Source: Porites lobata (Eukaryota > Cnidaria > Anthozoa > Scleractinia > Poritidae). Taken from it: a stretch of 64,000 nt of DNA. This document shows positions 25,201 to 36,171 of the stretch, one piece after another (position 1 is the stretch's first letter; every line of letters begins with the position of its first letter). The DNA is taken from NCBI GenBank assembly GCA_942486035.1, contig CALNXK010000007.1:5996001-6060000 (forward strand). Reading direction: 5' to 3'. The notes beneath the pieces were generated by a model that saw only the letters and a list, made by a program, of their open reading frames with translations, did not search any database and was not told where the DNA came from. The position numbers were made by a program, and so were the translations under genes.

Positions 25201-26973
25201 TGGATAAGCAGCTTCCGATGGAGGCACTGTCAATGATGTAGACACTGGCTTTGTTTTCAGTTGTTCTTGTGACACTGGCGACAAAGAGGACATTATCATT
25301 GAAGCTGAAGGTGCAGCTAACCTCGATGCTGATATCGGTAATGAAATAGCTGTTGTAGGTGACAGAAACGATAATTTTAAAGCAACCATTGAGGTAGGTT
25401 TTGATAGTGACACTGAGCTCGAAGCTGTTAATGACACTGGTGCTGCTGATGATATTGACTGAGTCTTTAATAATTTTACTGATGATGAGGCTGTTAGATG
25501 GAATGATGATTGTGTAGCTGAGAAGGATGGTGTTGATGAAACTGAAACTGATTGTGCCGTTGAAGATTGTACTGAAAGAAACACTGAAGTGGATGCCGGT
25601 GGTGCCACTGTTATCAGTAGTAGCGCGGACAATGGTGATGACAGAGGAAAAAACCTTGATGCTGTTTTTGGTACTGAAACTGATGCTGAATTCACAATAG
25701 GTAGTGTTACTGACTTTGACACTAAAAGCGACCCCGGCAAAGATGTTGTCAGCAGTGATGTTGCCGAAAAAGATACATGCACTGACCCTGACAGTTGCTC
25801 TGACATGGATTTTGAGGGTGACATTGATGATAGTCCAGAATGTGCTCGTGACAATGGTGCTGACGGTGACGCTAACATGGATGCCGTTGGTACCAATGGT
25901 ATCGATGATAGTTTTGACAGCGACCGAGGTGGTGTCTCTAACAATCCCTCCGAAGGTAAAACTGTTATTGTTTTTAATGTGGACTCGGATGTAGATGGTG
26001 ACACTGACAGGGATTCTGGTTTTGATTCTGAAAAAGAAGGTACATTTGCTTGCTTCAGGGCTGACCATGAAACTGTTAGGAATGTGGGCGACGGAGACGC
26101 TGAAAATGAATCTGAAACTGACGTGGATGTTGTGTTTGACAATGACATTGAAGGCACTGCTTGTTTCGAGACTGATGCAGACAGTGACAAGGGTGTTGTT
26201 TGTAATTTTGATGATCGCGACGCTGACATAGATTTTGTCTGTGACAATAAACTTGACGGTGACACTGTCAGCGATTGTAATACAGGTACCGATGAAAATA
26301 CTGGCAAAGATGATAGTCGAGACATTGTCACTGATGCCGAATATGCTGACAAGGATTTTCTTGGTGATATTGACACTGATGATGATCGTGACACTGTTAT
26401 TGGTGTCGAATGTGACACTGAAATTGAAGGCACTACTGAAAAAGATTTCGATGGTGACTCTGACACCGACGCTGGTAGTGATACTGATGACACTTCCAGT
26501 GACGATGCTGAAAATGAAGCTGATGATGCCTTTTGTGAAACCAGCAGGGTTGAGGGTATGAATAGGGGTGTTGTGGGGGACATCAATGCTGATGCCAATG
26601 CAAATGCTAATGGTGACAATGAGAATAATGTTGGTACTAACAATGAGACTGTCTGAGACACCGACGCCAATGTTACTGATGATATTAACAACGTTTCTTC
26701 TCGTGATTTGGATTCAGATGCTGAAGATGCCACTGATGGTGATGTTGATTGTAAAGTGGACATTAATGATGATCTAGAAGGTAATGGCCAGACTGATTTT
26801 GATGTTTCTGCTGACAATGACACAGAAGGCGACAAGGGCACCAATGTCGTCGCTAGCGATTCTATTGAAGCTCTTGTCGAAGTTTCCAATAGTGTTTGCA
26901 ATTGTGTTTGAGACGGGGTCGAATACGAAGATTGGAACTGTAAGCAAATCACCAAGATGTTCAAGACGTTCAT
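19242..26973 (-). CDS. Giant mucin-like Ser/Thr-rich single-pass membrane protein, copy A (about 2,496 aa)
   Basis: Two coding exons: 26973-19776 (2,399 codons, ending phase 1 at gtaagt) and 19534-19242, separated by a 241-bp intron. The start ATG (MNVLNILVICLQFQSSYS) gives a signal peptide. It lies 8 nt inside an exon preceded by a good acceptor (TTAATTACAG), so a 5' exon, probably UTR, exists upstream. The ectodomain is almost wholly Ser, Thr, Val, Leu, Pro and Ala (SVSLS, SASVS-type words) and appears free of cysteine after the signal peptide, as expected for an O-glycosylated mucin. Residues 2413-2437 (VAVGSFFGGAVVTLLICLLV) form the membrane helix, followed by KRAKKRK and a 50-residue tail ending ICIPLTCV. 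A glycan-rich surface coat or adhesive role is inferred. No enzymatic domain is visible. I do not recognise a named orthologue. Confidence 0.85.
20658..26600. repeat. In-frame tandem repeats inside giant exon A
   Basis: Equivalent positions occur at 20658, 22665 and about 25401. The last two are 2,736 bp (912 codons) apart and the first two 2,007 bp (669 codons), a 729-bp (243-codon) in-frame difference. Segments 21400-22660 and 24136-25390 look nearly identical by eye. The third copy is more diverged. All length differences are multiples of three, so the reading frame is kept. Confidence 0.8.
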
Positions 26974-26984
26974 TACAGGTACTG

Positions 26985-28036
26985 TAATTAAAGACAAAAT
27001 GAAACAAATTTAAATACAGACAATAAATACCACATTGTTACTCTAGCCTGAAGTTCTAATATTCTGATGATAGAAAACTAAATGACGCGCAGAGAATTCT
27101 AGGACATATCTTTGAATATAGAAAAAAATCGTTTTTTTTTTCTATTTAAGTCAAAAGAATTTTGGCGGGTAGTCGAAAACGTAAGTAATTGGATGGACTT
27201 TTGGTCAAGACTCGTAAGCATTAGTAACTAAATCATTTAGCTTTATCCTGGACACCGGAACGCGACTATGCTCATGAAAGTGGTCAAAGAAATCGAACAA
27301 AACATAACTTGAGTGCCCTCCCTATATCTGTAGATTATTTTGGTTGATACTTCCCGTGAAGGTAGTTGGCATATTTTAATGTTCCCCTTGTAATGTTTTT
27401 TTTCCCTTTGCGTCTTGATACCAGTTACTGAAAACTCCGTTTGCAAGAAACAGTTCTTTGTGAATTCATTATGAGTGTGTGAAACATAACAGCACCATAA
27501 AAGCTCGATTGCTTGTTACTGGGTTTTCGTGTGACCATAGGTGAAATTAACTCAGACTGCAATATTATTTTAGCGTCATGCAAGCTGTATTGCAGTAGCA
27601 CTAAATGAATTTGTTCAACTGCACAGGGAACCAGGGCTCAAGAAAAAAGATCTGAATGATTTACCTGTTCGTCGGTGTCTTTCTTTCCTCGTTTTGGAAG
27701 GAAAACGATTTAAATGTGTTGGATCGAAGACGGCTTCTCCGTTCGATAATTTTTAAAACACAATCGCTTAATGCACTGACGTCCTTAGTTGTCGTTAACG
27801 ACGTTAAAGGCTACAGTTTCTGGGATTTATTCATTCCCCGGTGGTGAGTTACGTGTTAAGAGTTTTACATTTTGTTACAAAGAATTCTCTCCTAACCTTG
27901 GAGAGTTAACACAGTAGTTAATTCAGGCTAAAACTCGAGACGTTAATCAGTTGCAACTTATCAGTTTCCGACGCGTTTAAAGCGATTATATTTTTAATTA
28001 ACTATCTACGTCCTGAGACAAATCCCGTCAAAAACG
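26985..28036. other. Upstream region of mucin gene A (5' intron, promoter side)
   Basis: Begins at the acceptor that precedes the coding exon and must include the upstream intron and probably the first non-coding exon. The corresponding stretch in unit B is 50613-51860, recognisable from TAAATCATTTAGCTTTAT at 27230 and 51058. A 63-codon plus-strand frame at 27656 is broken in the B copy and is unlikely to be a gene. Confidence 0.4.
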
Positions 28037-30096
28037 ACGAAAGAAAGACACAAAGTAAACAAACAGGTGAATCATTTCAAAAGAACTGGCTGGAATGAAT
28101 AAGTTATAAAGCGCCCATGGCGCTTGATTTCCCTGTTTACAAGAGAATGAAGTGAACGTGTTACCATGGATACAACCAAATAAACGTACGCTAACAACTT
28201 ATGAATCTACTTCCGCATGGGTTTTTTTCTTGTAAAAATCCAGCAACGGACATATACGCTGCGCTTCTTTTCCTCCGTCTCTTTTAACACAACATGCATG
28301 TGTGTTACGACATCTAACAAATTACCAAAAATTTGACTACCGCTTCCTTTTAAAGGTTTTCCCAGGGCCTCAAATATTTACATTAACTGAAAAAACTGTT
28401 TCATTTTCTTGGAAATAACTGGCTAAGCAAAAGAAAGTAGAGAAATGTTCTTCGTTTTACGTTTACCAAAAAATGCGAACAATGAAAGGAAACTACATCG
28501 GAGACTGAGGCATATATATTAGTTTATATAGAAAATAAAACACTTCTACTTTCAGTTCCTGTTGCAAAGTAAGGTTTCTCATGGAAGTTAACAAGAATCA
28601 GCTATTTAGTGTGTTGTGAATTATTCAGTCGGTAGTTTACAAAACAGGCAACGTTAAAAATTGTGAGTAAACGAGACGACAACCTATCAGACAAATTGCA
28701 CAACTAAGGAATACACAAGAAAAACGTAAAAGAAAAGAAAAACATCATAAGGGAATTTTGTTTGAGAGTATTTTTGAGCAGGTGGAAATAGTGTTGGTTA
28801 AAATGTTCTACAAAAATCTAGATCTAGTCTTAATTGCCTTCTTTCTTCAGAGCTGTTAGTTCATTTAACGTTAAATGTCTCAAATGCATGGGTAAGAAAA
28901 TAATCACAAAAGAGTTGTTTATGCTGAGTTGTTTATGCTGAAAAGCATTAAGCGGCCTATACATAGGTCCTAATTTACGGTGCATTCCTAATCTAAGACT
29001 TATCCTCAATAAACTAGGTACAATTACCTGAGATTGCTGGTATGAAGTGGTACCTACTTTACTAGCTTACCAAAAAAAGAAAAAAAAACATGGCATGCGT
29101 TGGCTGTGCGTTTTATAGCATGAGGGATTTTCTTGCTCATTTATGTAATAAGAGAACTTATCCCCGAGCCGTATTAAGAGGAAGTGTCTTTTAGCATGTC
29201 ACTGATAAACAGGCTACTGAGCTCACCATATATTCTTTCATGTGGGCAAGTCTTTCGTGATCCCAACATTATGGTAGTCTCCTGGGATAGTTCAGTTATT
29301 AACTCTTTGCAGTAGGTATGCAGAGTACCAAAGAGAACCGCAAATACTTCGCATAAGGTAGTGTCTTTAAGTGTATATATTCTTATGTAATGTTTTTCCA
29401 ACATTTTACATGAAAGACCGCCTGTCAGACATCAAACATGTTTAAAAGCCAATATTCACTTTAAGCCAAGGGCAAAATATCCATGTTATTGACATAGCGG
29501 CTTTAAATTGCATTAAGTTCTGAATTCTTGTATTTATTTTGTGATAATAGGGCCTTTTACCTTTCTGGCTTTTTTCCAAGGACAAGGAGAGAAGAGAAGT
29601 CTTCAATCTCAAAATTTTACTATCTCTGCTTTTAAATGCCTGTGTTAGTTAACATTTCCGATTAGTAAGCGATCAGGGAAAAAATACAGTGGAAGGATTG
29701 CAGAAAGTAATATTAAATAATAATTATAACAAATTGAACTTGTCAATATCGGTAAATGTTCTTTGAACTCTTTACCATGAGCAGTATGGTGATGGATTTT
29801 TATGGAGAATTAACTACGGATACTCGCTTTTAACATACCGCATAAAGCTTATTCAAATATTTCACCAGTTTTAAAGCCTCGTCCCTCAGGCCATCATTTT
29901 AATAATTCTCATAACCTTCTACTTGATTAGGCACTGTTATTATTATCACTGTTGTTGAAAAAGAGTTCGATCTTAGGGAGCCAATTAGTAGGCCACTTTT
30001 GTATTAGGCATTGTTCCAAAAACAATTATAGAAGTTCGATTCACTAGCCTACCTGCAGCCTTAAGGCATTTCGTTGTTAACTTATTTGTTGCCAAC

Positions 30097-30270
30097 CACG
30101 GGCGGATCTAGAGGGAGGGTGCAGGGGGTGCCCCCCCCCGAGATGACCTGCGGTTTTCTAATACAACTGGTATTCTGCAAAAAAAAAAAAAACTATGTGG
30201 TTTATTGGTGTTGAAGTAGAGCAAGAGACGAGTGCACCCCCTAATAAAAAAAATCCTGGATCCGCCCCTG
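30097..30270. mobile_element. MITE with GGGGCGGATCC-type ends and 5-bp target duplication, 174 bp
   Basis: The left end CACGGGCGGATCTAG and the complement of the right end CAGGGGCGGATCCAGG are inverted termini. CCAAC flanks both sides. Copies U2 and U4 have the uninterrupted site TTGTTGCCAACGTATCCGTT, which shows precise insertion after block duplication. It contains a C-run, a poly-A run and no gene. The short duplication and ends suggest a hAT-type MITE (inferred). Confidence 0.8.
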
Positions 30271-30456
30271 CCAACTTATCCATTAGTGCAGCCGTGAATA
30301 CTGAATGAGTTCATTCTGTGTGTACCAGTCAACGAAGATGAATTTGCCAGAGCGATTTTACTTAACACAGAAAATAGACAGTGTAGCGGTTACACCCTGG
30401 CTAATTTTATTGTTTTCTGATGTTTACTTAAAGGGGCTATGTCAGCTGGAGAGCAT

Positions 30457-30607
30457 GCGCTCTGAGGTTATGCAAATTACTTTCAACTGTCAAAATCCTA
30501 TTGTTTTTAACGCGTGACTTTCTCCATGTGCGCTCTGAGGCTATGCAAATTACTTTCAGCTGTCAAAATTCTATTGTTTTTACTGTAACGCGTGACTTTC
30601 TCCATGT
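30457..30607. repeat. Two tandem copies of a 73- to 78-bp unit
   Basis: GCGCTCTGAGGTTATGCAAA at 30457 and GCGCTCTGAGGCTATGCAAA at 30530 begin two direct copies that both end CGTGACTTTCTCCATGT. They sit just inside the left end of the TTAA element. ATGCAAAT, an octamer-like word, occurs in each. Confidence 0.8.
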
Positions 30608-30778
30608 TCTCTGTCACGTCCAAGGCTCCGAATTTAGAGAGGTTAAGAAGCGAAATGGGTTTAGATAAGGGTTATTTCGATAGAATTTACGGAACGTTTC
30701 TTCCCTGGTTATGCAAGATCAAGATTAAAAATACAATTTTACTTGTAGTTTTGAAGTAAAAACGCATGCCATTCATTA

Positions 30779-31602
30779 ATGCATCAGTCAATTCCACCTG
30801 CGCCCAGGCCCCCCCCGGGCTGACCCCCGGGAATTAGCATTTTTTTTGCCTTGGATTGCAAATTCCCGGGGGTGGGAACTCTTGAGCTGGCAAATCCCCC
30901 GGGGTGGGGAAGAAAAGAGAGGGCAAATGCCCCGTCCTCCGTCAACAGTACAACATTTCTTATTGATCGCACAGTCCAATAGTGCCATTTTAAAGTGCGA
31001 TTTTTTGTTTCAATTAACGTCTTCCTTTGTAATAGCGCTAGGATTCTAATTAAGACTTCACGCCGCGACGACATGCACCAGTTTATGTTTTTAGTATTGA
31101 TATAAAATTATTGACATTAAAATTTATAGAGCGCTGTAAAGTTATATGTTATGAATAGTTTTATAAATATGAAAGGGTGTTCTTCAAATAATATCAACAG
31201 AAATTTGATTCAATAACCAAAAAACGTTGATACACATCGATAGCTTTAATTTCGCTATCTAATTCTGGCTTGATAAGCAATGAAGAAATAAATATATACA
31301 TGCATGTAAAATCGAGAACACGCCCTTACAACCCTCTACAATTTATTCCTGTCCTTGACAGATGCGCAAACCTGCTTTTTTTCCAGTAAAACCTTCTGTG
31401 TAGTTATATTCTGATAGGAAACCGCGTGCGTGTCAAAAGCTCGGGAATGGCCCGGGGGTTGGCAAATGCCCGGCCCCCGGGCAGTGCAAAATTTGCAAAT
31501 GCCCCACCCCCGGGACTGACAAGGCGGGCAAATGCCCCGCAGTAGCCCGGGGGGCAGGGGAGGGGGGGGGGGGCTGGGCGCCGGTGGAATTGACTGATGC
31601 AT
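30779..31602. mobile_element. Nested GC-rich MITE with ATGCATCAGTCAATTCCACC termini, 824 bp
   Basis: Ends are a 29-bp inverted repeat (ATGCATCAGTCAATTCCACC then tGCGCCCAG on the left, gGCGCCCAG in the right complement) with one mismatch. Both arms are built from G- and C-runs and GGCAAATGCCC words, so each arm can fold on itself. The AT-rich centre has no gene. It lies wholly inside the TTAA element, so it inserted later or travelled with it. Confidence 0.75.
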
Positions 31603-31756
31603 AAATAGAGCGCAAACAAAAATTCAACAACAACATATTGTCTTATTCAACAAAATAAATCGAAGTTGTATTTTACAAACGAACTACAAAAGACGCTAGA
31701 CCGAAGATAAAGACCAAGACTGTTTCAAGTCATTAACAATTAGACTTGTCTGTCGC

Positions 31757-31812
31757 TAGTGATTATAATTATTATAATTTAGATAATTATTATAATTATT
31801 ATAATTTAGATG
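31757..31812. repeat. AT-rich tandem repeat
   Basis: TTATAATTATTATAATTTAG occurs twice in direct tandem with a short AT spacer, inside the TTAA element. It is a simple-sequence expansion. Confidence 0.7.
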
Positions 31813-33648
31813 CTGATAGAACAAGAGACATCAAGTCTTTGTTTTGATCTTAGGGAAACATACATTATCGCGCAAAATTGTTCGATCGTGCCGAATCACT
31901 GCGACGTCGAGAAAAACAGAACCAAGCATCATTGGTATACTACTCCACTATAAGCAGTCCGTTGATAAAAATTAAAGGGAAAGTAAACTCTGCTATTTTC
32001 CAAAAATATGCTCGAACACAAACAGTTCAAAAACATGGAATTTACAGGACCTAACTCGTACTAAGGTGTCTCTCTAAGTCCGTTGAGAACAATCTGGACG
32101 AGCAAACGGTCGTGTTTATCTTTGCCGTGAATCCAGATAAATACAAGAAGGAATCTAGCCGAATTTTATAATGTTTCCTTCGCCAGGAGTTTAGTTTCGT
32201 CACGAAACTCATGGCCCGATGCTCTTGTAATCGTTTACCAAAAAACGGCCGCCGCCAACTCGATAGCCGCTTCATTATATGTCCACGTACTTTGAGCACA
32301 AGAAAAATCCAAGAGCCAGCAGCCTCTAAAATAACTCAATAGAAAGGTTCTGTGAACTATAGGGAAGATTCCATCAAAGATTCCATCACTCATTGTGGAG
32401 TAACCGTCATTAACTCTGCCATTACAACGGCCGCTGATAAGAGGACACAGTAAATCCACGTAAAAACATTCCACAGGCAAACAATTTCAAAATAACGCCA
32501 AAAAATTATTCTGTAATCACCATAGAACGATTCTTAATACAAAACTTCGCTAACTATCGAACGATGGCTGAGATTTAGACAGATAAAAACAACCTTCCAA
32601 AATCTCCGACAGAACTTGCAAAAGTCGGGCCGACTTTTTCCAGTTTGTTTTCATTGGCTCGCGCATGCGTGTGGGGTGACATAGCCCCTTTAAAGTATTG
32701 GAATGATTGCACCGTTTTGGTGTACCAATCATATGGCCGCCGGAAATCAACAAAACATCTGGAGTTCACTTTTTCTATAAAAGCCCTTTCTTTTCACTCG
32801 AAAACTAGCATACTTGCACATAAACATATCTTCTAATACTTGAAATGGTTATACTGCTGAAAATCAAGAGGAGAGACTTTTTTTCAACGAGACAGCATTC
32901 CTATTTGGTGTCACGCACCGTGAAAACTCGGAAGTTCAAATTGCTTTATTTTCGAAATGAAACATGCTACACTCAACGGAAACTTGTACAAAGATTTACT
33001 TTTTGTTAATCTTCAACCTAGTGTAAATAACAATTCGTAAAACCTCGCTATTTTGACTTTACAAGTTGATGACGTCACTATGAAAACCATCTATATTTAT
33101 TTGATGGTGTACCAGTCGAGAAAATTGATTGTGTTAAGGTAGTTTTATTCCAAAACATTTTTAATTAAACTCGCAGCATATCGGATTTCCTTTATTTTTT
33201 TTACTATAAATTATGCTCACTGAACTGTCTTACAAGATAAAATAGTGTAAATGCTGAACCCTTAAGAAATTCTTGAGAAATTAACCCGACATTTGTAGAT
33301 CGACGCCGATCTACAAAATCCTCCAGGAATGCCCCTTTCTTGGGCAATACCAACAAGAAATCGTTTCATATGGACTTTGCATTTAGTTGTTTTCATGTAA
33401 CCTTTGTGTTAAGTTCTAGCAGTTTCATGCAATAAATATATATACAAAAAAATGGCTTTGGGCATATTTCCAGATCCCCATGAAGGGAAAGTTCATTTAT
33501 TATTTGGATAAGACTTGAATCCAGGATGAATCTTATTTTTGCCCACTATAAATGACAAGATGCGAAATCAATTTAGTTTCTAGCATAAAATGAACTAAGA
33601 CTAAAAAAGAGAAAAGAATACTTCAAATTCATTCCTTGATTCAGGAGT

Positions 33649-34433
33649 TCATTTATTTATTGATTTATAAACTTCGCCAAGAGGCCTGGATCACACACAG
33701 AGTGAGCAACTAACAAGAATGACAATACTACGAGACGACAAAAAAAGAAATGCCAATGCAAAAACAGAATTGGGGAGGACATCGATAAAAATCAACAACA
33801 CATACGATCGAGCATGCTGTTCAATGGCGGACTAGTGTGGCACTTAATACTCACACTCTTATAGGTCTGGGGGCTGTCGATATCATAAAAACACTTAGCT
33901 ATAGTGAGATGTAAGTAGTAATTAAAAAGATCTTTCTTAAAGTGCTCTACCGAACAGCCAGTGTTTCGGAGGTGGGCTGGTAAAGTATTCCAGATTCTTG
34001 GGGCTCTACGGTAAAAACTGTTCTCAAATGTGACGGTGTTGGCCCTAATCGTATTCAACAGCGTTCCCTTGGAGGAGACAGTACGCCTGGGTCTAGTGGA
34101 ATTCATGACTGAAATAAAAGGGTCCTACTGAAACTAACTAAACATTTGAATACGTACACCAAATCTAAGTAGTAGCCCAATTTTCAAAAGCCTCTGCTCA
34201 TAACTAACTTCAGACCGATACAGCAAAGACGGAATGAATTTTGTTGCGCGCCGCTGAATTCTTTCGATGACAAGGATAAGATTAGCAGCTTGAGGAGCCC
34301 ACATTTGCGAGCAATATTCGAGGTTGCTGCGAACTAGTGACAGGTAAAGTAACTTGCGAGCTCGCTGGTCATGAGTTTCGAAAGGTGATCTCCGGAGAAA
34401 TCCAAGCATCCTATTGGCCACGCCAGATGACAT
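33649..34433 (-). mobile_element. LINE fragment: end of reverse-transcriptase ORF plus 3' tail
   Basis: Minus-strand frames at 34433-34134 and 34106-33792 encode the C-terminal part of a non-LTR retrotransposon ORF2 (RSNLEYCSQMWAPQ, IERIQRRATKFIPSL, then RRAPRIWNTLPAHLRN). A frameshift separates them. The catalytic core is missing, so the copy is 5'-truncated. The 3' end is a TAAA/TTTA simple repeat, usual for CR1/L2-like LINEs. Shorter copies of the same end occur near 40121 and 58709 in the other blocks. Confidence 0.85.
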
Positions 34434-36171
34434 AATTTGTAAGTCACAGCTTGTTGGCTATCTTTTTTAACTGCACTCGATAGTTAGAGAACACCCTTAC
34501 GACCAGAGTAATCAGTCAACAAATGATTCCCTTCCCGCAGCTATCGTATTCAATTATTGTTATCAATACGCAACTGAGAGTTACCCCAAGCCTCTGTTTG
34601 AGAGAGAGGCTAAGTGCGTAGCATGATATGAAAATGTGAGTGTTTTTTTTATTCTCATGCCAATAAATCTGTTTTTCATAAGAAAGGTTTTGCACTTAGT
34701 TTCGATAGAAGTTAAGGTGAGAGATTCTTGGCTATGGCTCATTGAGTAATTCGTATTGAATACTATACGCTGATACATTCATTTTGTTGTTATGTTGTTA
34801 ATGTTGTTCAGTCAAAGCCGTGGCTGAAAGAACGCAATAAACCGCGATGATCTGCAAGATTACCCGTTTCAGTATGTGCTGTTTTTGAGGAGTTCGGTCA
34901 GACTCTTCTGGTGGTGAAAATATCAAGTGACAGGTGAAAACATTAACCTTGGCTTAAAATAGCATGTGCTAGGCGTCGGTCAGTGCAGACGAGGAGCGGG
35001 CGAGCAGGGAAAAAAGCGAGCGAGCGAAACACGTTCGTCTCTTCACAACTCCCACGCTGTTTTCGCGCATTTTTATTTTTTTCTATCTGCTTTCCCCACC
35101 ATCTTGGAGCCTAGAACAGGCGTGTAAAAATGGCTCATCCTTGAGTAGTTAATCATCATGAAAAAAAGGCAACCACATGTCAGAGTATTTCACAGTACGA
35201 GTTTAGAAATAAGACGAATAAGGCGAATAGCTATTTACGCGTTGAGCGGACCTTATATTTCAATGCTAGGTTTTCATTATGCGACACCCCTCCTCTCTAC
35301 AATGTTTCAGGTCTCTTATCATACAATATTTTCACATCTATTTAAGGCTGAAATCAAGCTGCAGAGAGTCGATCAAATCAGACATTTTTGTTTTTTAGTT
35401 AAAAGAACTCTTAGAATACGGAATTTTAATGGCGTGAAAAAATACGGATTATCACTAAATAAATATAACCTCTGCCTTTTTTTTTTAAATAGATTTTCCT
35501 CAATTTAACGGATCCAACACAAACCAGCATATCACTGCAGAATGAAGTTTGGCCAATTATCCTTTGAAAGTCTTGAAAGGGGTCCTTATCTTACTCTGTG
35601 TATTGTCTCTGATGTGTCTACACTAAACCCGATAGCCCTTACGCCAACACAAAAACTTAATTGGATAAGGTTTTTGTTCACTCATGAAAACGATAATATC
35701 GGAGTTTTGGGAATAAAGCTGTATTATGTAATGAACAGTAAAGATTGTCGAACAACTAACTTCGTCACACCGGAATGGCGCTGTAATCAGATCTTTTTCC
35801 ATTAGGGTCCCAGGGAGGGTACCGTGCGAGCAGAGGCTTCATTTTCTCGGTATGAGAGCTGGCGTGCGACGCCAGTTCGTACCGAGAAAATGGAGAAAAT
35901 GTAGCCTATGCTCGCAGGCTACAGGGAGAATAACCCTTTAAAAAAATGACGTGGATACTCGTCAGGGTCAGGGTTACGTGTAGTTTTTTTGTAGGTTAAG
36001 GTAAACCACAAATGCCCCCTCGCGTAGAGCTGTCGCAGAACCTTTAGGGTATGGAGCTAATAAAAGGATGAAACGAGTGTCACTCAAATGTTTGTTCATA
36101 TCACAGGGTTCGTACTCTTTTGAGTTCTTCAAATTCCATGACCTTCCATGACTTTTTCTAGTTTTCCATGA
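34434..36171. other. Unit A-specific spacer
   Basis: Not recognised elsewhere in the window. It has plus-strand frames of 116 codons (35158) and 87 codons (35542), each without recognisable domains. A polypyrimidine tract and AG at about 35480-35493 resembles a splice acceptor, but no partner exon is evident. Near 35826-35915 an inverted repeat pairs CATTTTCTCGGTA with TACCGAGAAAATG. Confidence 0.4.

Larger units (their letters stand above)
30432..32689. mobile_element. Non-autonomous TTAA element, 2,258 bp, with empty sites in the window
   Basis: TTAA at 30428-30431 and 32690-32693 flanks perfect 12-bp termini AGGGGCTATGTC / GACATAGCCCCT. The paralogous blocks read TTTGCTTAAAGTACTGGAAT (near 39087) and TTTACTTAAAGTATTGGAAT (near 54924). 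This is the unoccupied site with one TTAA. No transposase frame is visible. The left end carries a 73- to 78-bp direct repeat, and a second element (30779-31602) is nested inside. TTAA specificity points to piggyBac-type mobilisation, by inference. Confidence 0.88.
28037..33780. repeat. Duplicated upstream block, copy U1
   Basis: Shares long collinear similarity with 36172-40640 (U2), 51862-52436 (U3, partial) and 53200-55665 plus 58441-59230 (U4). Shared landmarks are GAAAGAAAGACACAAAGTAA at its start, ATCTAGATCTAGTCTTAATT and CACCATATATTCTTTCATG. Only U1 carries the 30097 MITE and the 30432 TTAA element. Sequence between about 32710 and 33090 is not shared with the other copies. No gene is seen; a 76-codon minus-strand frame at 29174 is not kept as a convincing ORF in the other copies. 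Confidence 0.75.

Noticed and set aside
24782..26068. Alternative minus-strand frame of 428 codons (and 517 codons at 44955-46508)
   Set aside because: They overlap the main mucin frame out of phase, have an Ile/Asn/Ser-rich translation without domains, and arise because the repeat lacks stops in more than one frame.
19778..26911. Chain of plus-strand Asp-rich frames (also 44961-50285 and 63181-63867) as genes for acidic proteins
   Set aside because: Stops break them repeatedly, they have no signal peptide or splice logic, and the opposite strand has one continuous frame with signal peptide, donor site and TM exon.
27656..27847. 63-codon plus-strand frame near the mucin promoter region
   Set aside because: The unit B counterpart (about 51490-51675) has frame-disrupting changes, so it is not conserved as protein.
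35158..35805. 116- and 87-codon frames as a two-exon gene
   Set aside because: The acceptor-like tract at 35480-35493 does not join them in frame, and neither translation looks like a known protein.
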